The notes under the pieces are model-generated. The model was not told the DNA's origin and made no database searches. It saw only the letters and a program-made list of their open reading frames with translations. A stretch of DNA of 64,000 nucleotides from Nonomuraea sediminis (GTDB taxonomy: Bacteria; Actinomycetota; Actinomycetes; Streptosporangiales; Streptosporangiaceae): NCBI RefSeq assembly GCF_018531495.1, contig NZ_JAHDTI010000005.1, positions 434,001-498,000 on the forward strand, in the 5' to 3' direction. Below are positions 17,230 through 24,802 of this stretch, in pieces. Both the position numbers and the translations under genes were made by a program. How positions within the stretch are numbered: position 1 is the stretch's first letter; each line of letters begins with the position of its first letter.

Positions 17230-19065
17230 ATGCCCGCACTCGTCCGCTCCGTTCAGGCCAGCACCGTGCACGGCCCGTCCGGTACAGCATCCAGGGGCGC
17301 GGCTCAGCCGGGAGACCTGCTGCTGGCCTGGCAGTCAGCCGACTCGGGCGGACACAGCGCCATCCAACTGTCCGGCAGCTGGACCGTCCTGGACGAGTAC
17401 GGCGGCGGGTTCTGGCCCGGCAGTGGCGGCAACAACTGGTCAGGCATCACCCTGTGGACGCGTACCTGCGCCGCTGGCGAGCCGACCAGCTACACGGTCT
17501 CCCAGGGCTCGGTCGCCGACGGCGTGATTGTCATCGCCGCCATCAGCGGCGCGGTCGCGGCCAGCCTCGTGGTCGCGCACAGCTCCAGCAAGATCGCGCC
17601 CACGGCCACTCCTTCATCCGCGGACGGGCTGGAGCTCAGGTACTGCTCCGGGGTTCCATCGCCGCCTACCGGTGGAGCCGTGTCCTGGTCGACGCCGTCT
17701 GGGTACACGGTGGAGACGGCAGCCCAGTCCGGCAACTTCACGTCCGGCGTGCTGGTCTCCAAGCCGATCATCTCCACGTTGGCGGTGGGCGAGGTCGGGT
17801 TTGCCTCGGCGCAGATCGTCGCCGCGGGCTCGTTCACGGTGCTGATTGCGGCTTCGGCCGCCAGTGGTGGCGAGCCTCCGCAACCGCCGGTTGTGCAGCC
17901 TTTCGCGCCCGGCAAGGGTTCCAGCCTCTACCGGTATGTGTTCACCCGCCTGCTGGACCGCACCTACCTGGGCGACTTGGACCTGGTCGGCGTCTCGTTC
18001 GACAAGCGGATCCTCCAAGCGGGCCAGTTCAGCGCGACGATCCCGATCCCGTCCCGCAGGGTCGGCGACCAGGTGGCGGAGATCATCCCGCGCGACGAGA
18101 CCTACCTTGACCGCGGCCCAGGCGTGATCACCTGCCAGATCTACCGCGAGGGCGCACCCTGGGGCGAGTACTGGATCACCGCAGCCCAGCCCGCCCGCAG
18201 CAGGCGCGGCACGCCCGCCATCCAGTTGCGCGGCAGCACTCTGGACGCCTACCTGGCGCACGTCGAGATCCAATCCGATCTGCCGTTCTCGGCTGTTGAC
18301 CAGATTGAGATCGCCCGCGGCCTCCTCGTCCACATGCAGGGCCGCCCCCACGCCAACATCGGGCTCAACCTCCAGACAGGCACGTCCGGCGTACCGCGCG
18401 ACCGCACCTACCTCGCATCCGAGGGCGGCACCTACGGGCAGCGCCTCACAGAGCTGGCCCAGGTCGACAACGGCTTCGAGTGGTCGATCAACCTCGAGGT
18501 CATCAACGGCGCGCTACAGCGCCGCTGGGTGTGGGGCTACCCGCAGCTCGGCACGCTCGATCCGCCGCCGCACCTGTTCTCCGACGGACGCAACGGCGGC
18601 GACATCCTCGAATGGTCCGAGGAGATCGACGCCCTCCGCGGCGCGACCAGGTGGCGGGCCCGCGGCGAATCCGCTGGCGACGCCTCCACCACCGGCAGCA
18701 GCCTGATCTCGACCGCGCATGAGGCGACCGACCACCTCGCCGCAGGCTGGCCGAGGATCGACCGCACCCTGTCCTACAGCACGGTCAGCGTGTTGCAGAC
18801 GCTGGAGGATTACGCCGCCTTCTGGGCAGCCCGAGCATCCGGCGCTCTGAGGGTGGACCAGGTGACGGTGACGTTTGGCCAGCTTCCGTCGTTGACACCG
18901 AACAACCTGGGTGACGCGGCGCGGCTGTACTTCAACAACGAGTGGCACCTGCCGCACTGGCGGACCCGCCGCATCATCGGCATCGCCATCACGCCCACCA
19001 GCCGCACCGACGGCAAAGAACAGGCCCGCCTCGTACTCGAAGGGACGGAGGTCCCAGGTGCCTGA
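17230..19065 (+). CDS. Tail tip protein with Tal/gp37-like domain and beta-sandwich module
   Basis: 611 aa. The first ~220 residues are a beta-rich Ser/Gly-rich module (GDLLLAWQSADSGGHSAIQL) similar in layout to the protein at 15410. From about residue 235 (YRYVFTRLLDRTYLGDLDLV) onward it matches the ReqiPepy6 Gp37-like/Tal-type proteins of actinobacterial siphoviruses, with YGQRLTELAQVDNGFEWSINLEV as the typical hub segment. It probably forms the baseplate hub and host-contact point. The stop overlaps the next GTG by 8 bases. Confidence 0.7.
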   Translation: MPALVRSVQASTVHGPSGTASRGAAQPGDLLLAWQSADSGGHSAIQLSGSWTVLDEYGGGFWPGSGGNNWSGITLWTRTCAAGEPTSYTVSQGSVADGVIVIAAISGAVAASLVVAHSSSKIAPTATPSSADGLELRYCSGVPSPPTGGAVSWSTPSGYTVETAAQSGNFTSGVLVSKPIISTLAVGEVGFASAQIVAAGSFTVLIAASAASGGEPPQPPVVQPFAPGKGSSLYRYVFTRLLDRTYLGDLDLVGVSFDKRILQAGQFSATIPIPSRRVGDQVAEIIPRDETYLDRGPGVITCQIYREGAPWGEYWITAAQPARSRRGTPAIQLRGSTLDAYLAHVEIQSDLPFSAVDQIEIARGLLVHMQGRPHANIGLNLQTGTSGVPRDRTYLASEGGTYGQRLTELAQVDNGFEWSINLEVINGALQRRWVWGYPQLGTLDPPPHLFSDGRNGGDILEWSEEIDALRGATRWRARGESAGDASTTGSSLISTAHEATDHLAAGWPRIDRTLSYSTVSVLQTLEDYAAFWAARASGALRVDQVTVTFGQLPSLTPNNLGDAARLYFNNEWHLPHWRTRRIIGIAITPTSRTDGKEQARLVLEGTEVPGA

Positions 19066-19426
19066 CGTCTATCCCGCCGATCTGCTGGCCGAGATCCGCG
19101 ACCTGAAGAGGCGCGTCGAACAACTCGAAGCCTCACGCGGATCGCTGACCGCCGCGTCCAAGGGCTGGCTGATGTCCGATATGGCGATCCCGTCCGTGTC
19201 GTCGGGCCAGATCCAGATCGGGTGCAACGGCGGCGATTTCTACGTCAAGACGTCCTCGACCGTCAAGCGCATCCCTGGCGTCGCCGCATCGGTGGCCGCG
19301 GTCTCAACTACGGACGCCGGATCTACCTACACCACCAGCGTACAGACGCTGATCAACGAGCTGAAGACGAAGCTGAACGCCTTCATCAGCAACAACAAGT
19401 CCGCTGGGCAGATGCAAGGCCCATGA
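19058..19426 (+). CDS. Small tail-associated protein with coiled coil
   Basis: 122 aa. GTG 19058 follows GGGACGGAGG and lies inside the end of the preceding gene. Residues 6-28 (ADLLAEIRDLKRRVEQLEAS) form a trimer-type coiled coil; the rest is Ser/Thr-rich with GQIQIGCNGGDFYVKT. This looks like a short fibre or base protein. No family recognised. Confidence 0.6.
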   Translation: MPDVYPADLLAEIRDLKRRVEQLEASRGSLTAASKGWLMSDMAIPSVSSGQIQIGCNGGDFYVKTSSTVKRIPGVAASVAAVSTTDAGSTYTTSVQTLINELKTKLNAFISNNKSAGQMQGP

Positions 19427-19528
19427 TCGTGGCCGCCCGCGCGGGGCCTGCGCTGTCAGCCCCACATGGTGAGGGATGCGCGGGCGGCCACCAGCACCAT
19501 GCACATCTATCGAGGAGCTGGTTTGAAC

Positions 19529-19861
19529 ATGTCCGCCGGAGAGCCGACTCTTGGCGAGGTCGCCCGCACGTTGGAGAGGTTCGAGCGGACCACCGACGCA
19601 CGGTTCGGCGACCTGGTGACCTCGATCAGCCTGATGGTGACCCGCGACCTGTACGAGGCGCACCGGACCGAGTACCGCGACGACATCACCCAGCTGCGCG
19701 AGGAACTGAAGGCCGAACGTGAGCATGTCCGCGAAGAGCTGAAGGCCGACCGCGACCGTAAGGCGTCAGACCGGCGGATGGTCGTAGGCGCCCTCATCAG
19801 CGCGGGCCTGGCCGTCGTCGTAGCCATCATCACCACCTGGCTGAAGCTGCAAGGAGGCTGA
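19529..19861 (+). CDS. Membrane protein with coiled coil, holin-like position
   Basis: 110 aa from ATG 19529, after CGAGGAG. Residues 10-80 are a charged helix/coiled coil (REELKAEREHVREELKADRD), and the C-terminal ~25 residues form one membrane helix (MVVGALISAGLAVVVAII). This architecture resembles XhlA/DUF2746-type phage membrane proteins that flank endolysin genes. It ends one base before the endolysin start and is a candidate holin component or spanin-like accessory. Confidence 0.6.
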   Translation: MSAGEPTLGEVARTLERFERTTDARFGDLVTSISLMVTRDLYEAHRTEYRDDITQLREELKAEREHVREELKADRDRKASDRRMVVGALISAGLAVVVAIITTWLKLQGG

Positions 19862-19862
19862 C

Positions 19863-20627
19863 ATGCCCGGACTGGACGCGATGATCAAGGCCGCTTCGGG
19901 TGAAATCGCCTACCGCGAATCCGGCACCAACTTCACCCACTACAACCGCTGGCTCGGCAAGCTGCCCGGCTATCCGCACGACGGGTACGGCTACCCGTGG
20001 TGCTCGAGCTTCCTGTCCTGGTGCCTGAACGCCTCCGGCAACGCCGGCGCGGGCCCCAAGACCGCGGGCTGCGAGACGGGCGTCGCCTGGTTCAAGGCGC
20101 GTCACCGCTTCTACAGGACACCCGAGCCAGGCGACTTCGTCTACTACGGCCCTGGCGGCGGCACACACGTCGAACTCGTGGTGGAGGTCACCAGGACGTC
20201 GATCACGACGATCGGCGGCAACACCTCCGGCAGCCTCGACGGCCGGTACTTCAACGGCGACGGCGTCTACCGCAAGACCGTCGACCGGGACAGCCCCCGC
20301 ATCTACGGCTACGGACGCCCCGACTACCCGGCCGCCGCGCCAGGCAAGACGCCGGCCCCGGCCAAGCCGAAGCCCGAGCGTGACAACACCACGGAGGCCA
20401 TCGTGAAGAAGCTCCCGCTACTCAAGCAGGGCGACGAGGGCTGGCACGTGAAAACCATGCACTACCTGCTGGCCGCCCGCGGGTACGCGGTCCTGCCGGG
20501 CGTGGACGACACCCAGTTCACCAGCTCCCACGTGGTCGCTCTCAAGCACTTCCAGGACGGCGTCGGCCTGCCGCAGACCGGCACGACCACGCCCGACACG
20601 TGGGCGGCCCTGCTGAAGGTCGCCTGA
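19863..20627 (+). CDS. Endolysin, CHAP domain plus peptidoglycan-binding domain
   Basis: 254 aa. Residues 10-155 form a CHAP amidase/endopeptidase domain: catalytic Cys47 in PWCSSFLSW and His102 in GGTHVELV. A Pro/Lys/Ala linker (about residues 158-180) joins a C-terminal PG_binding_1 domain (LKQGDEGWHVKTMHYLLAARG ... LKHFQDGVGLPQTGTTTPDTW). It degrades host peptidoglycan at lysis. There is no signal peptide, so export needs a holin; membrane-protein genes flank it on both sides. Confidence 0.9.
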   Translation: MPGLDAMIKAASGEIAYRESGTNFTHYNRWLGKLPGYPHDGYGYPWCSSFLSWCLNASGNAGAGPKTAGCETGVAWFKARHRFYRTPEPGDFVYYGPGGGTHVELVVEVTRTSITTIGGNTSGSLDGRYFNGDGVYRKTVDRDSPRIYGYGRPDYPAAAPGKTPAPAKPKPERDNTTEAIVKKLPLLKQGDEGWHVKTMHYLLAARGYAVLPGVDDTQFTSSHVVALKHFQDGVGLPQTGTTTPDTWAALLKVA

Positions 20628-20710
20628 TCGTGGACGGCCTCCACTCGCTGATCGGGCTGTACGTGACTCGTACTGCTTCTGAACTTTCTACCGACCCTGA
20701 GGAGGGCCAC

Positions 20711-20905
20711 ATGAAGATCGGCTCGTATGCCAAGGCCGTCGTCGCCGCAGTCTCGGCGGGCATGGCATCCTTCGTCACAGCCGCCGGCGACGGCGTCGTC
20801 AACACCGGCGAGTGGGTGACCGTCGCCCTGGCCGTGGTCGGCGCCCTCGGCATCACCTACGTGGTGCCCAACAGCGAGAAGTCCGAGTCGCGCCAGCGCT
20901 ACTGA
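20711..20905 (+). CDS. Small holin-like membrane protein
   Basis: 64 aa. ATG 20711 follows GAGGAGG. Two hydrophobic segments (VVAAVSAGMASFVTAAG and WVTVALAVVGALGITYVV) separated by a short turn with DG/NTGEW, and a charged C-terminal tail, match the small holins placed after endolysin genes in actinobacterial phages. It is the last gene before the strong terminator. Confidence 0.7.
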   Translation: MKIGSYAKAVVAAVSAGMASFVTAAGDGVVNTGEWVTVALAVVGALGITYVVPNSEKSESRQRY

Positions 20906-20913
20906 CCCTTGAA

Positions 20914-20942
20914 CTTGTACGGCTAGCGCGAGGCCGTACAAG
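20914..20942. repeat. 10-bp perfect inverted repeat CTTGTACGGC
   Basis: CTTGTACGGC and GCCGTACAAG flank a 9-base loop just after the last lysis gene. GTACGGC hairpins recur at other gene ends in the window (35326, 48120). Confidence 0.8.
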
Positions 20943-20961
20943 CGCCCTCCCCGGGCGCCGA

Positions 20962-21001
20962 AGAGCCTCCGTCCTCCTTCGGGAGGGCGGAGGCTCTTTT
21001 T
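20962..21001 (+). terminator. Strong rho-independent terminator of the late operon
   Basis: A 16-bp stem (AGAGCCTCCG, one T-G pair, CCTCC) closed by a TTCG tetraloop is followed by TTTTT. It ends the structural/lysis operon and separates it from the leftward GntR gene; the A-run on the other side makes it bidirectional. Confidence 0.95.
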
Positions 21002-21016
21002 CGCGTGCCCGAAGAT

Positions 21017-21289
21017 CTACTCTCCGCTCTCTGGCGGCTTCACGAACGTGCCCCGCCCCGGCAGGGTCGCCACCAGGCCGCGGTCCCGCAGCTCCTCGGT
21101 GGCCCGCCGGATCGTGCCGAGCGCCGCCCCGTACTCCTGCGACAGGGCCCGCTCGCCGGGTAGCGGCATATTGGGCTTGAAATGGCCTGCCTTGATGCGG
21201 AGCGCGATGTGGTCTGCGATCGCGGCATACCGGTAGGCGATGCCAACGGTGTCAGGGTCCCACTCGGGCACGACGATCTCCTCTGCCAT
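21017..21289 (-). CDS. Short GntR-family regulator (KorSA-like)
   Basis: 90 aa from ATG 21289. It consists almost entirely of the GntR winged-helix domain: YAAIADHIALRIKAGHF, LPGERALSQEYGAALGTIRRATEELRDRGLV, GRGTFV. No effector domain is present. Such short GntR proteins (KorSA, KorA) repress transfer and replication genes in actinomycete integrative elements. It is divergent from the gene at 21383 and shares with it a spacer that holds a perfect palindrome, so autoregulation is likely. No Shine-Dalgarno is visible, and TAGCGT lies seven bases upstream of the ATG, suggesting a leaderless message. Confidence 0.8.
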   Translation of the reverse strand: MAEEIVVPEWDPDTVGIAYRYAAIADHIALRIKAGHFKPNMPLPGERALSQEYGAALGTIRRATEELRDRGLVATLPGRGTFVKPPESGE

Positions 21290-21342
21290 ACAGATCACGC
21301 TACGGCGGCCCTGAGCTGCACAAACACTCAGGTAGCGGCATA

Positions 21343-21376
21343 GCGCTGTACAGCGCGTCATACCGCGTCATACGAT
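21343..21376. promoter_or_regulatory. GntR operator and promoter of gene at 21383
   Basis: The perfect palindrome GCGCTGTACAGCGC (21343-21356) is followed by a 10-bp tandem direct repeat GCGTCATAC(C/G) (21355-21374) and a -10 box TACGAT (21371-21376), which is six bases before the ATG at 21383. The palindrome covers the -35 position of that promoter. The rightward transcript would be leaderless. Confidence 0.65.
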
Positions 21377-21382
21377 CCGGGC

Positions 21383-21583
21383 ATGACCCTCCAAGTGCCT
21401 GACGTGTACCAGTGCACGGTGCGGCGTCTCCCTGATGGCCAGTTCAAGATCACTCACAATCAGACCGGGGACGTCGAGATCGCCCGCGACGAGCGGGATG
21501 CACAGGTCAAGGGCATCCTCTTGCGGACCGCGGCGGCTATGGGTCTGGAGATCCCGTTCACGACTGGGGACTTGGCGTCGTGA
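21383..21583 (+). CDS. Small hypothetical protein under GntR control
   Basis: 66 aa (MTLQVPDVYQCTVRRLPDGQF...). Beta-strand pattern at the N-terminus, helical C-terminus. It is transcribed divergently from the GntR gene, with no Shine-Dalgarno, and is coupled by GTGA overlap to the next gene. Unknown family. Confidence 0.6.
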   Translation: MTLQVPDVYQCTVRRLPDGQFKITHNQTGDVEIARDERDAQVKGILLRTAAAMGLEIPFTTGDLAS

Positions 21584-21891
21584 CAGCTCCAGCCCCATCT
21601 GCAGGGACATACGAGGCGCGCAAGGCACCGGACGGACTCTTCTACATCTACCGCAACGGCGCCCGGCACTCCTCCAGCGGGATAGAGCCAATCGACTACT
21701 TCGAGGAAGTCGCCATATACGTCCTGGTCGCCTTGCTCAACGAGGATCGTCGATTCCGGCTGCCGCAGCACATGCTGACCCTGGCCTCCGAGGTCGGCAT
21801 CCCCGCCGAGCGGCTGAGGAACGACCTCCTCAAGACCGCGTACCACCTCATGCGCCGCTTCACTTTCGGGGATGCGGCGGCACCTCGATAG
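21580..21891 (+). CDS. Small hypothetical protein
   Basis: 103 aa; GTG start overlaps the preceding stop by four bases. It opens with YEARKAPDGLFYIYRNGARH, similar in rhythm to the previous protein (VRRLPDGQFKITHN), then helices with LPQHMLTLASEVGIPAERLRNDLL. The two may be distant relatives. A long palindromic terminator follows. Confidence 0.6.
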   Translation: MTAPAPSAGTYEARKAPDGLFYIYRNGARHSSSGIEPIDYFEEVAIYVLVALLNEDRRFRLPQHMLTLASEVGIPAERLRNDLLKTAYHLMRRFTFGDAAAPR

Positions 21892-21911
21892 ACGGCCTGG
21901 CCCCTGCCGCT

Positions 21912-21990
21912 TTCGCGGGCCAGGTGTGGCAGGCCCCCGCCCCAAGACTTGGAGGGTCTCCGGGGCGGGGGCCTGTGTATTTCCCGCGAA
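21912..21990. terminator. Large nested palindrome between convergent genes
   Basis: Outer arms TTCGCGGG/CCCGCGAA, middle arms AGGCCCCCGCCCC/GGGGCGGGGGCCT (21931-21943 and 21962-21974) and inner AGAC/GTCT nest into one hairpin between the rightward gene ending at 21891 and the leftward gene ending at 21996. It probably terminates both transcripts. Confidence 0.8.
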
Positions 21991-21995
21991 TATGA

Positions 21996-22202
21996 CTAAT
22001 CAGCCTGCATGCGTCGGATGTTGCGTTCGGTGATGAAGTGCTCTAGGCCATGCATCTCGGCGTCCTCATAGTCGCCGCGGGCGCTGGCATCGATCTCCCG
22101 GCACATGGACTCGAATGACTCCTTGCTGAGCTGCTTGATCTTCGCCTCCTTGGACAGCTTCGCCTTGGCTGCAGCGACAGCCTTCTTCTTCGAACCGAAC
22201 AT
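21996..22202 (-). CDS. Small basic helical protein, unknown
   Basis: 68 aa with AAGGAGAG before the ATG. The Lys/Ala-rich N-terminus (GSKKKAVAAAKAKLSKEAKIK) is followed by a helical acidic second half. It is the last gene of the leftward transfer-type cassette. No family recognised. Confidence 0.6.
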   Translation of the reverse strand: MFGSKKKAVAAAKAKLSKEAKIKQLSKESFESMCREIDASARGDYEDAEMHGLEHFITERNIRRMQAD

Positions 22203-22230
22203 GGTGATCTCTCCTTCTCGGTGAGGGGCC

Positions 22231-22419
22231 CTATCGGCCGCGGATCTCTCCGGCCCGGCCGCAGCGCGGGCAGGGCCGGTAACGCCATGGCATGAGCCAT
22301 GACCGGATGACGCCGGCGCCGTGGCAGTGCGGGCACTGGCGTAGCGGGTGGCGGGCGCGCGTCCTCCACAGCAGCCACACGATCACTGCGGCTGTGAGGA
22401 GCGCCGCGATCACCTCCAT
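22231..22419 (-). CDS. Membrane-anchored zinc-ribbon protein
   Basis: 62 aa, AAAGGAGG before the ATG. One N-terminal membrane helix (VIAALLTAAVIVWLLW) is followed by a basic segment and two CxxC pairs (CPHCHG and CPRCG) that make a small zinc ribbon. Such proteins are frequent beside tra/spd genes on actinomycete plasmids and integrative elements; their function is unknown. Confidence 0.65.
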   Translation of the reverse strand: MEVIAALLTAAVIVWLLWRTRARHPLRQCPHCHGAGVIRSWLMPWRYRPCPRCGRAGEIRGR

Positions 22420-22458
22420 GACGGCCTCCTTTCGAGCCCTGCCGGGCAGTGATGGACG

Positions 22459-22628
22459 GAGTTAGATCGCCGGATACGAGTTAGATCGGTAACTCCCAAC
22501 CAGCGGAGGTGTAACCAACGGCCCGACCTGCGGAAAGTTAGGTCCGGAGGCGAGTTAGCCCGTGCTTGGAAACGCCTCCAGCAGGGCTGTGGAGGCGTGT
22601 TTCGCGGGGCGGGGCGAGCTAACTTAAC
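22459..22628. repeat. Iteron-like GTTAG array beside the translocase gene
   Basis: GAGTTAGATCG occurs at 22459 and 22478 (19-bp spacing), then GTTAGGTC at 22537, GAGTTAG at 22552 and an inverted CTAACTTAAC at about 22619-22628. The array lies immediately 3' of the FtsK/TraB-like gene, in the 214-bp non-coding gap, where clt transfer loci lie next to traB in Streptomyces plasmids. The sequence differs from the known clt octamer. Confidence 0.55.
22572..22598 (-). terminator. Stem-loop after translocase gene
   Basis: ACGCCTCCA pairs with TGGAGGCGT across a 9-base loop, downstream of the translocase stop for the leftward transcript, with a short TTT following on that strand. Partial terminator or structural element within the iteron region. 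Confidence 0.5.
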
Positions 22629-22633
22629 CCGGC

Positions 22634-24802
22634 TCATTCGTCACGCTCCCGCCGCGCCAGAGCCTCCCGCACCGACTGCGGAGAGACGGGCCACCGGTTA
22701 CCGGTCGAGGGCACCTTCACCCCCATCTCGGACAGCTGCGCCCGCAGCTCCTTACCGGTCAGCGACCGGTACGGCAACCAGCTCGGCGCCAGCCTGGCCA
22801 GCAGCGCGGGCAGGTCAGCGACCGGGACCGGGTCGACACCCATGACCGTGTCTACGTCCGCGAGCAGGTCCCGCACCTGCAGCCCGCCACCCAGCGCCCG
22901 CCGGGCGCTCGAGAGGCCGTCCTGGAGCTTCAGCGCCCGCTCCACGACAGGGGTGACCTCGTCCACGCCTGAGCCCTTGGCGATGTAGTAGCTGCGCAGC
23001 AGGCCTGGCTTGGACTGGAAGCCGCGGGCCATGCAGGTGCCGATGTCGCCGGGTCCCTCGGCCGTCTTGGGCTCGAGGTCGACGGCGGAGATGCCGGCCT
23101 TGTAGGAGCCGGTGCCGAGGATGGCGTCGTTGCTGCGCTGGTCGCCGATCGCGAAGCACGCCTTGTTCGAGGTGACGGCCATCAGGCGGCGCGGCAGCGA
23201 CGTGCTGGACGGTTCGGGCGTCGCCCACACGAATGTCACCGCGTACTTGCGCGCCACGCTGATCGTCTTCACCGCGAGGTCGGCGGCTTCCTCGCCCAGC
23301 AGCGGATGCATGAACAGGCCCTGGCACTCGTCGACCACGACAATGCGGGGGCGTAGCCGTTCGTCTTTCTCGGCGAGGTTGCGGTTGACGGCGCGCTCGC
23401 CGTGCTCCTGCAGCGCCTGCCCGCGGATGGTCAGGTCGGCGTGGATGTCGCGCAGGGTGTCCATGCAGGCGGCCACGACATCGTCTCCAGGCCCGGCCAG
23501 CAGGGTGGCCAGCCTCGGCCGCATCGGGTCGTAGTCGGCGTTCGTGGCCAGCACGAACGTGTCGATGACCACCAGCGGGTCGAGCATCGCGCCCAGCAGC
23601 AGAGTGATGATGAGCGTGCTCTTGCCGCTGCCCATCATCCCGGCCACCGCGTAGTTGGCCTCGAACAACCGGCCAAACACCACGTCGCCGCGGATGTCGA
23701 TGGTCAGCGGAACGCCTTTGAAGTAGTCGGTGGTGCCCTCGGTGAGCAGCGGCCACGCCGGGACCGGCCCGGACAGTGATCCCTGGTCGGCGACCCACAG
23801 ATCCAGGATGCCGGGCTGCGTCTTGGGCTCGGTCGGCCACACCTCGACGGCGTGCCTGACCAGGTTGTGCGCCAGCACCTTCTTCTTCTGGGTGATCATC
23901 TCGACAGTGACGCCCGGCGGTAGCTGCAGCTGCGTGCGGTACCCCTTGCCGTCGCGCTGCGTGGGCAGCACCACCCGCGCCCGCCACCCGGCCTTGAACG
24001 CCTTGTTCAGCGGGGCGATGGGCAGGTTGCGCAGCGCCTCGAGGATCGCGCCCTCGTCTGGCACCACCTGGCGGCCTTCGGACTGTTCCTGGGGCTTGAC
24101 CAGCCAGCGCGGCGGCTCGGCCCGCCGCCGCCCTTCCCGCCACCCTGCCAGCAGCAGCAGCGCCGGCAGCGCGACAACTAGCACGCTCCATGCCAGGTGC
24201 AGGGCGCTGATCAGCCAGCGGACGACCCCGGCCGCCCACGCCCAGACGTCGCCGAACTCTCCCGCTCCCGTCCCCGCGACCAGGATCGAGACCACCAGCA
24301 GCAAGACGATGACGCCGGCGACTATGAAGGCCGTCGCCTTGGCCAGCCCGACCACCAGCAGCGGCAACTCCATCAGCTTGGCGTGCCGCCGATCGGCCGC
24401 ATGCTGCCTGCGGTCCATCCACGCAGCCAGCGCCTCAGCGTCGCCCGTCGCCTGCGCGATACGGATCTGCTGCCGGTAGACGCCCAGCGTCAGCCCGTCC
24501 CATGCCCTGACCAGCCACGAGTGCCAGCCCTGCAGCACGGTCACCGCGGCGCCGGTCACGCCGCGCCCGGCACGCCGCGCCTGCTCCGAGCGTGGTGCGT
24601 GAGCCAGGCGGCCGACAACGCGCACGGTGATGTCCCGGCTCCGCCGTACGGGAGTCTGGACCGGCTGGTCATCTTCCTCGACGAGCTCGGCGTCCACGAT
24701 CTCCTCGACCGGCTCGATGTCGTCGTCAGTCGGCATGGCCAACTCCCCGCCCGGCTCGACGCCGGGCAGGTCCGTGAGTCTCCCGGTGTCGGGAACGTTC
24801 AC
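22634..24802 (-). CDS. TraB/FtsK-type DNA translocase
   Basis: 722 aa, AAA+ motor of the SpoIIIE/FtsK class. The N-terminal ~100 residues are acidic then basic; two hydrophobic regions (about 145-178 and 185-220) anchor it in the membrane. The motor domain has Walker A GMMGSGKST (about 388-396) and Walker B RIVVVDECQ (about 486-494). The last ~60 residues (YRSLTGKELRAQLSEMGVKV ... SVREALARRERDE) look like a winged-helix DNA-binding domain, as in TraB/TraSA, which recognise repeated clt sequences and move double-stranded DNA between mycelia. Its ATG overlaps the upstream SpdB-like stop (ATGA). In a prophage it could instead aid DNA transfer or segregation. Confidence 0.85.
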   Translation of the reverse strand: MNVPDTGRLTDLPGVEPGGELAMPTDDDIEPVEEIVDAELVEEDDQPVQTPVRRSRDITVRVVGRLAHAPRSEQARRAGRGVTGAAVTVLQGWHSWLVRAWDGLTLGVYRQQIRIAQATGDAEALAAWMDRRQHAADRRHAKLMELPLLVVGLAKATAFIVAGVIVLLLVVSILVAGTGAGEFGDVWAWAAGVVRWLISALHLAWSVLVVALPALLLLAGWREGRRRAEPPRWLVKPQEQSEGRQVVPDEGAILEALRNLPIAPLNKAFKAGWRARVVLPTQRDGKGYRTQLQLPPGVTVEMITQKKKVLAHNLVRHAVEVWPTEPKTQPGILDLWVADQGSLSGPVPAWPLLTEGTTDYFKGVPLTIDIRGDVVFGRLFEANYAVAGMMGSGKSTLIITLLLGAMLDPLVVIDTFVLATNADYDPMRPRLATLLAGPGDDVVAACMDTLRDIHADLTIRGQALQEHGERAVNRNLAEKDERLRPRIVVVDECQGLFMHPLLGEEAADLAVKTISVARKYAVTFVWATPEPSSTSLPRRLMAVTSNKACFAIGDQRSNDAILGTGSYKAGISAVDLEPKTAEGPGDIGTCMARGFQSKPGLLRSYYIAKGSGVDEVTPVVERALKLQDGLSSARRALGGGLQVRDLLADVDTVMGVDPVPVADLPALLARLAPSWLPYRSLTGKELRAQLSEMGVKVPSTGNRWPVSPQSVREALARRERDE

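Noticed and set aside
22597..22845. Rightward small open frame over the end of the translocase gene
   Set aside because: Overlaps the conserved winged-helix coding region on the other strand and is Pro/Ala/Arg-rich low complexity.
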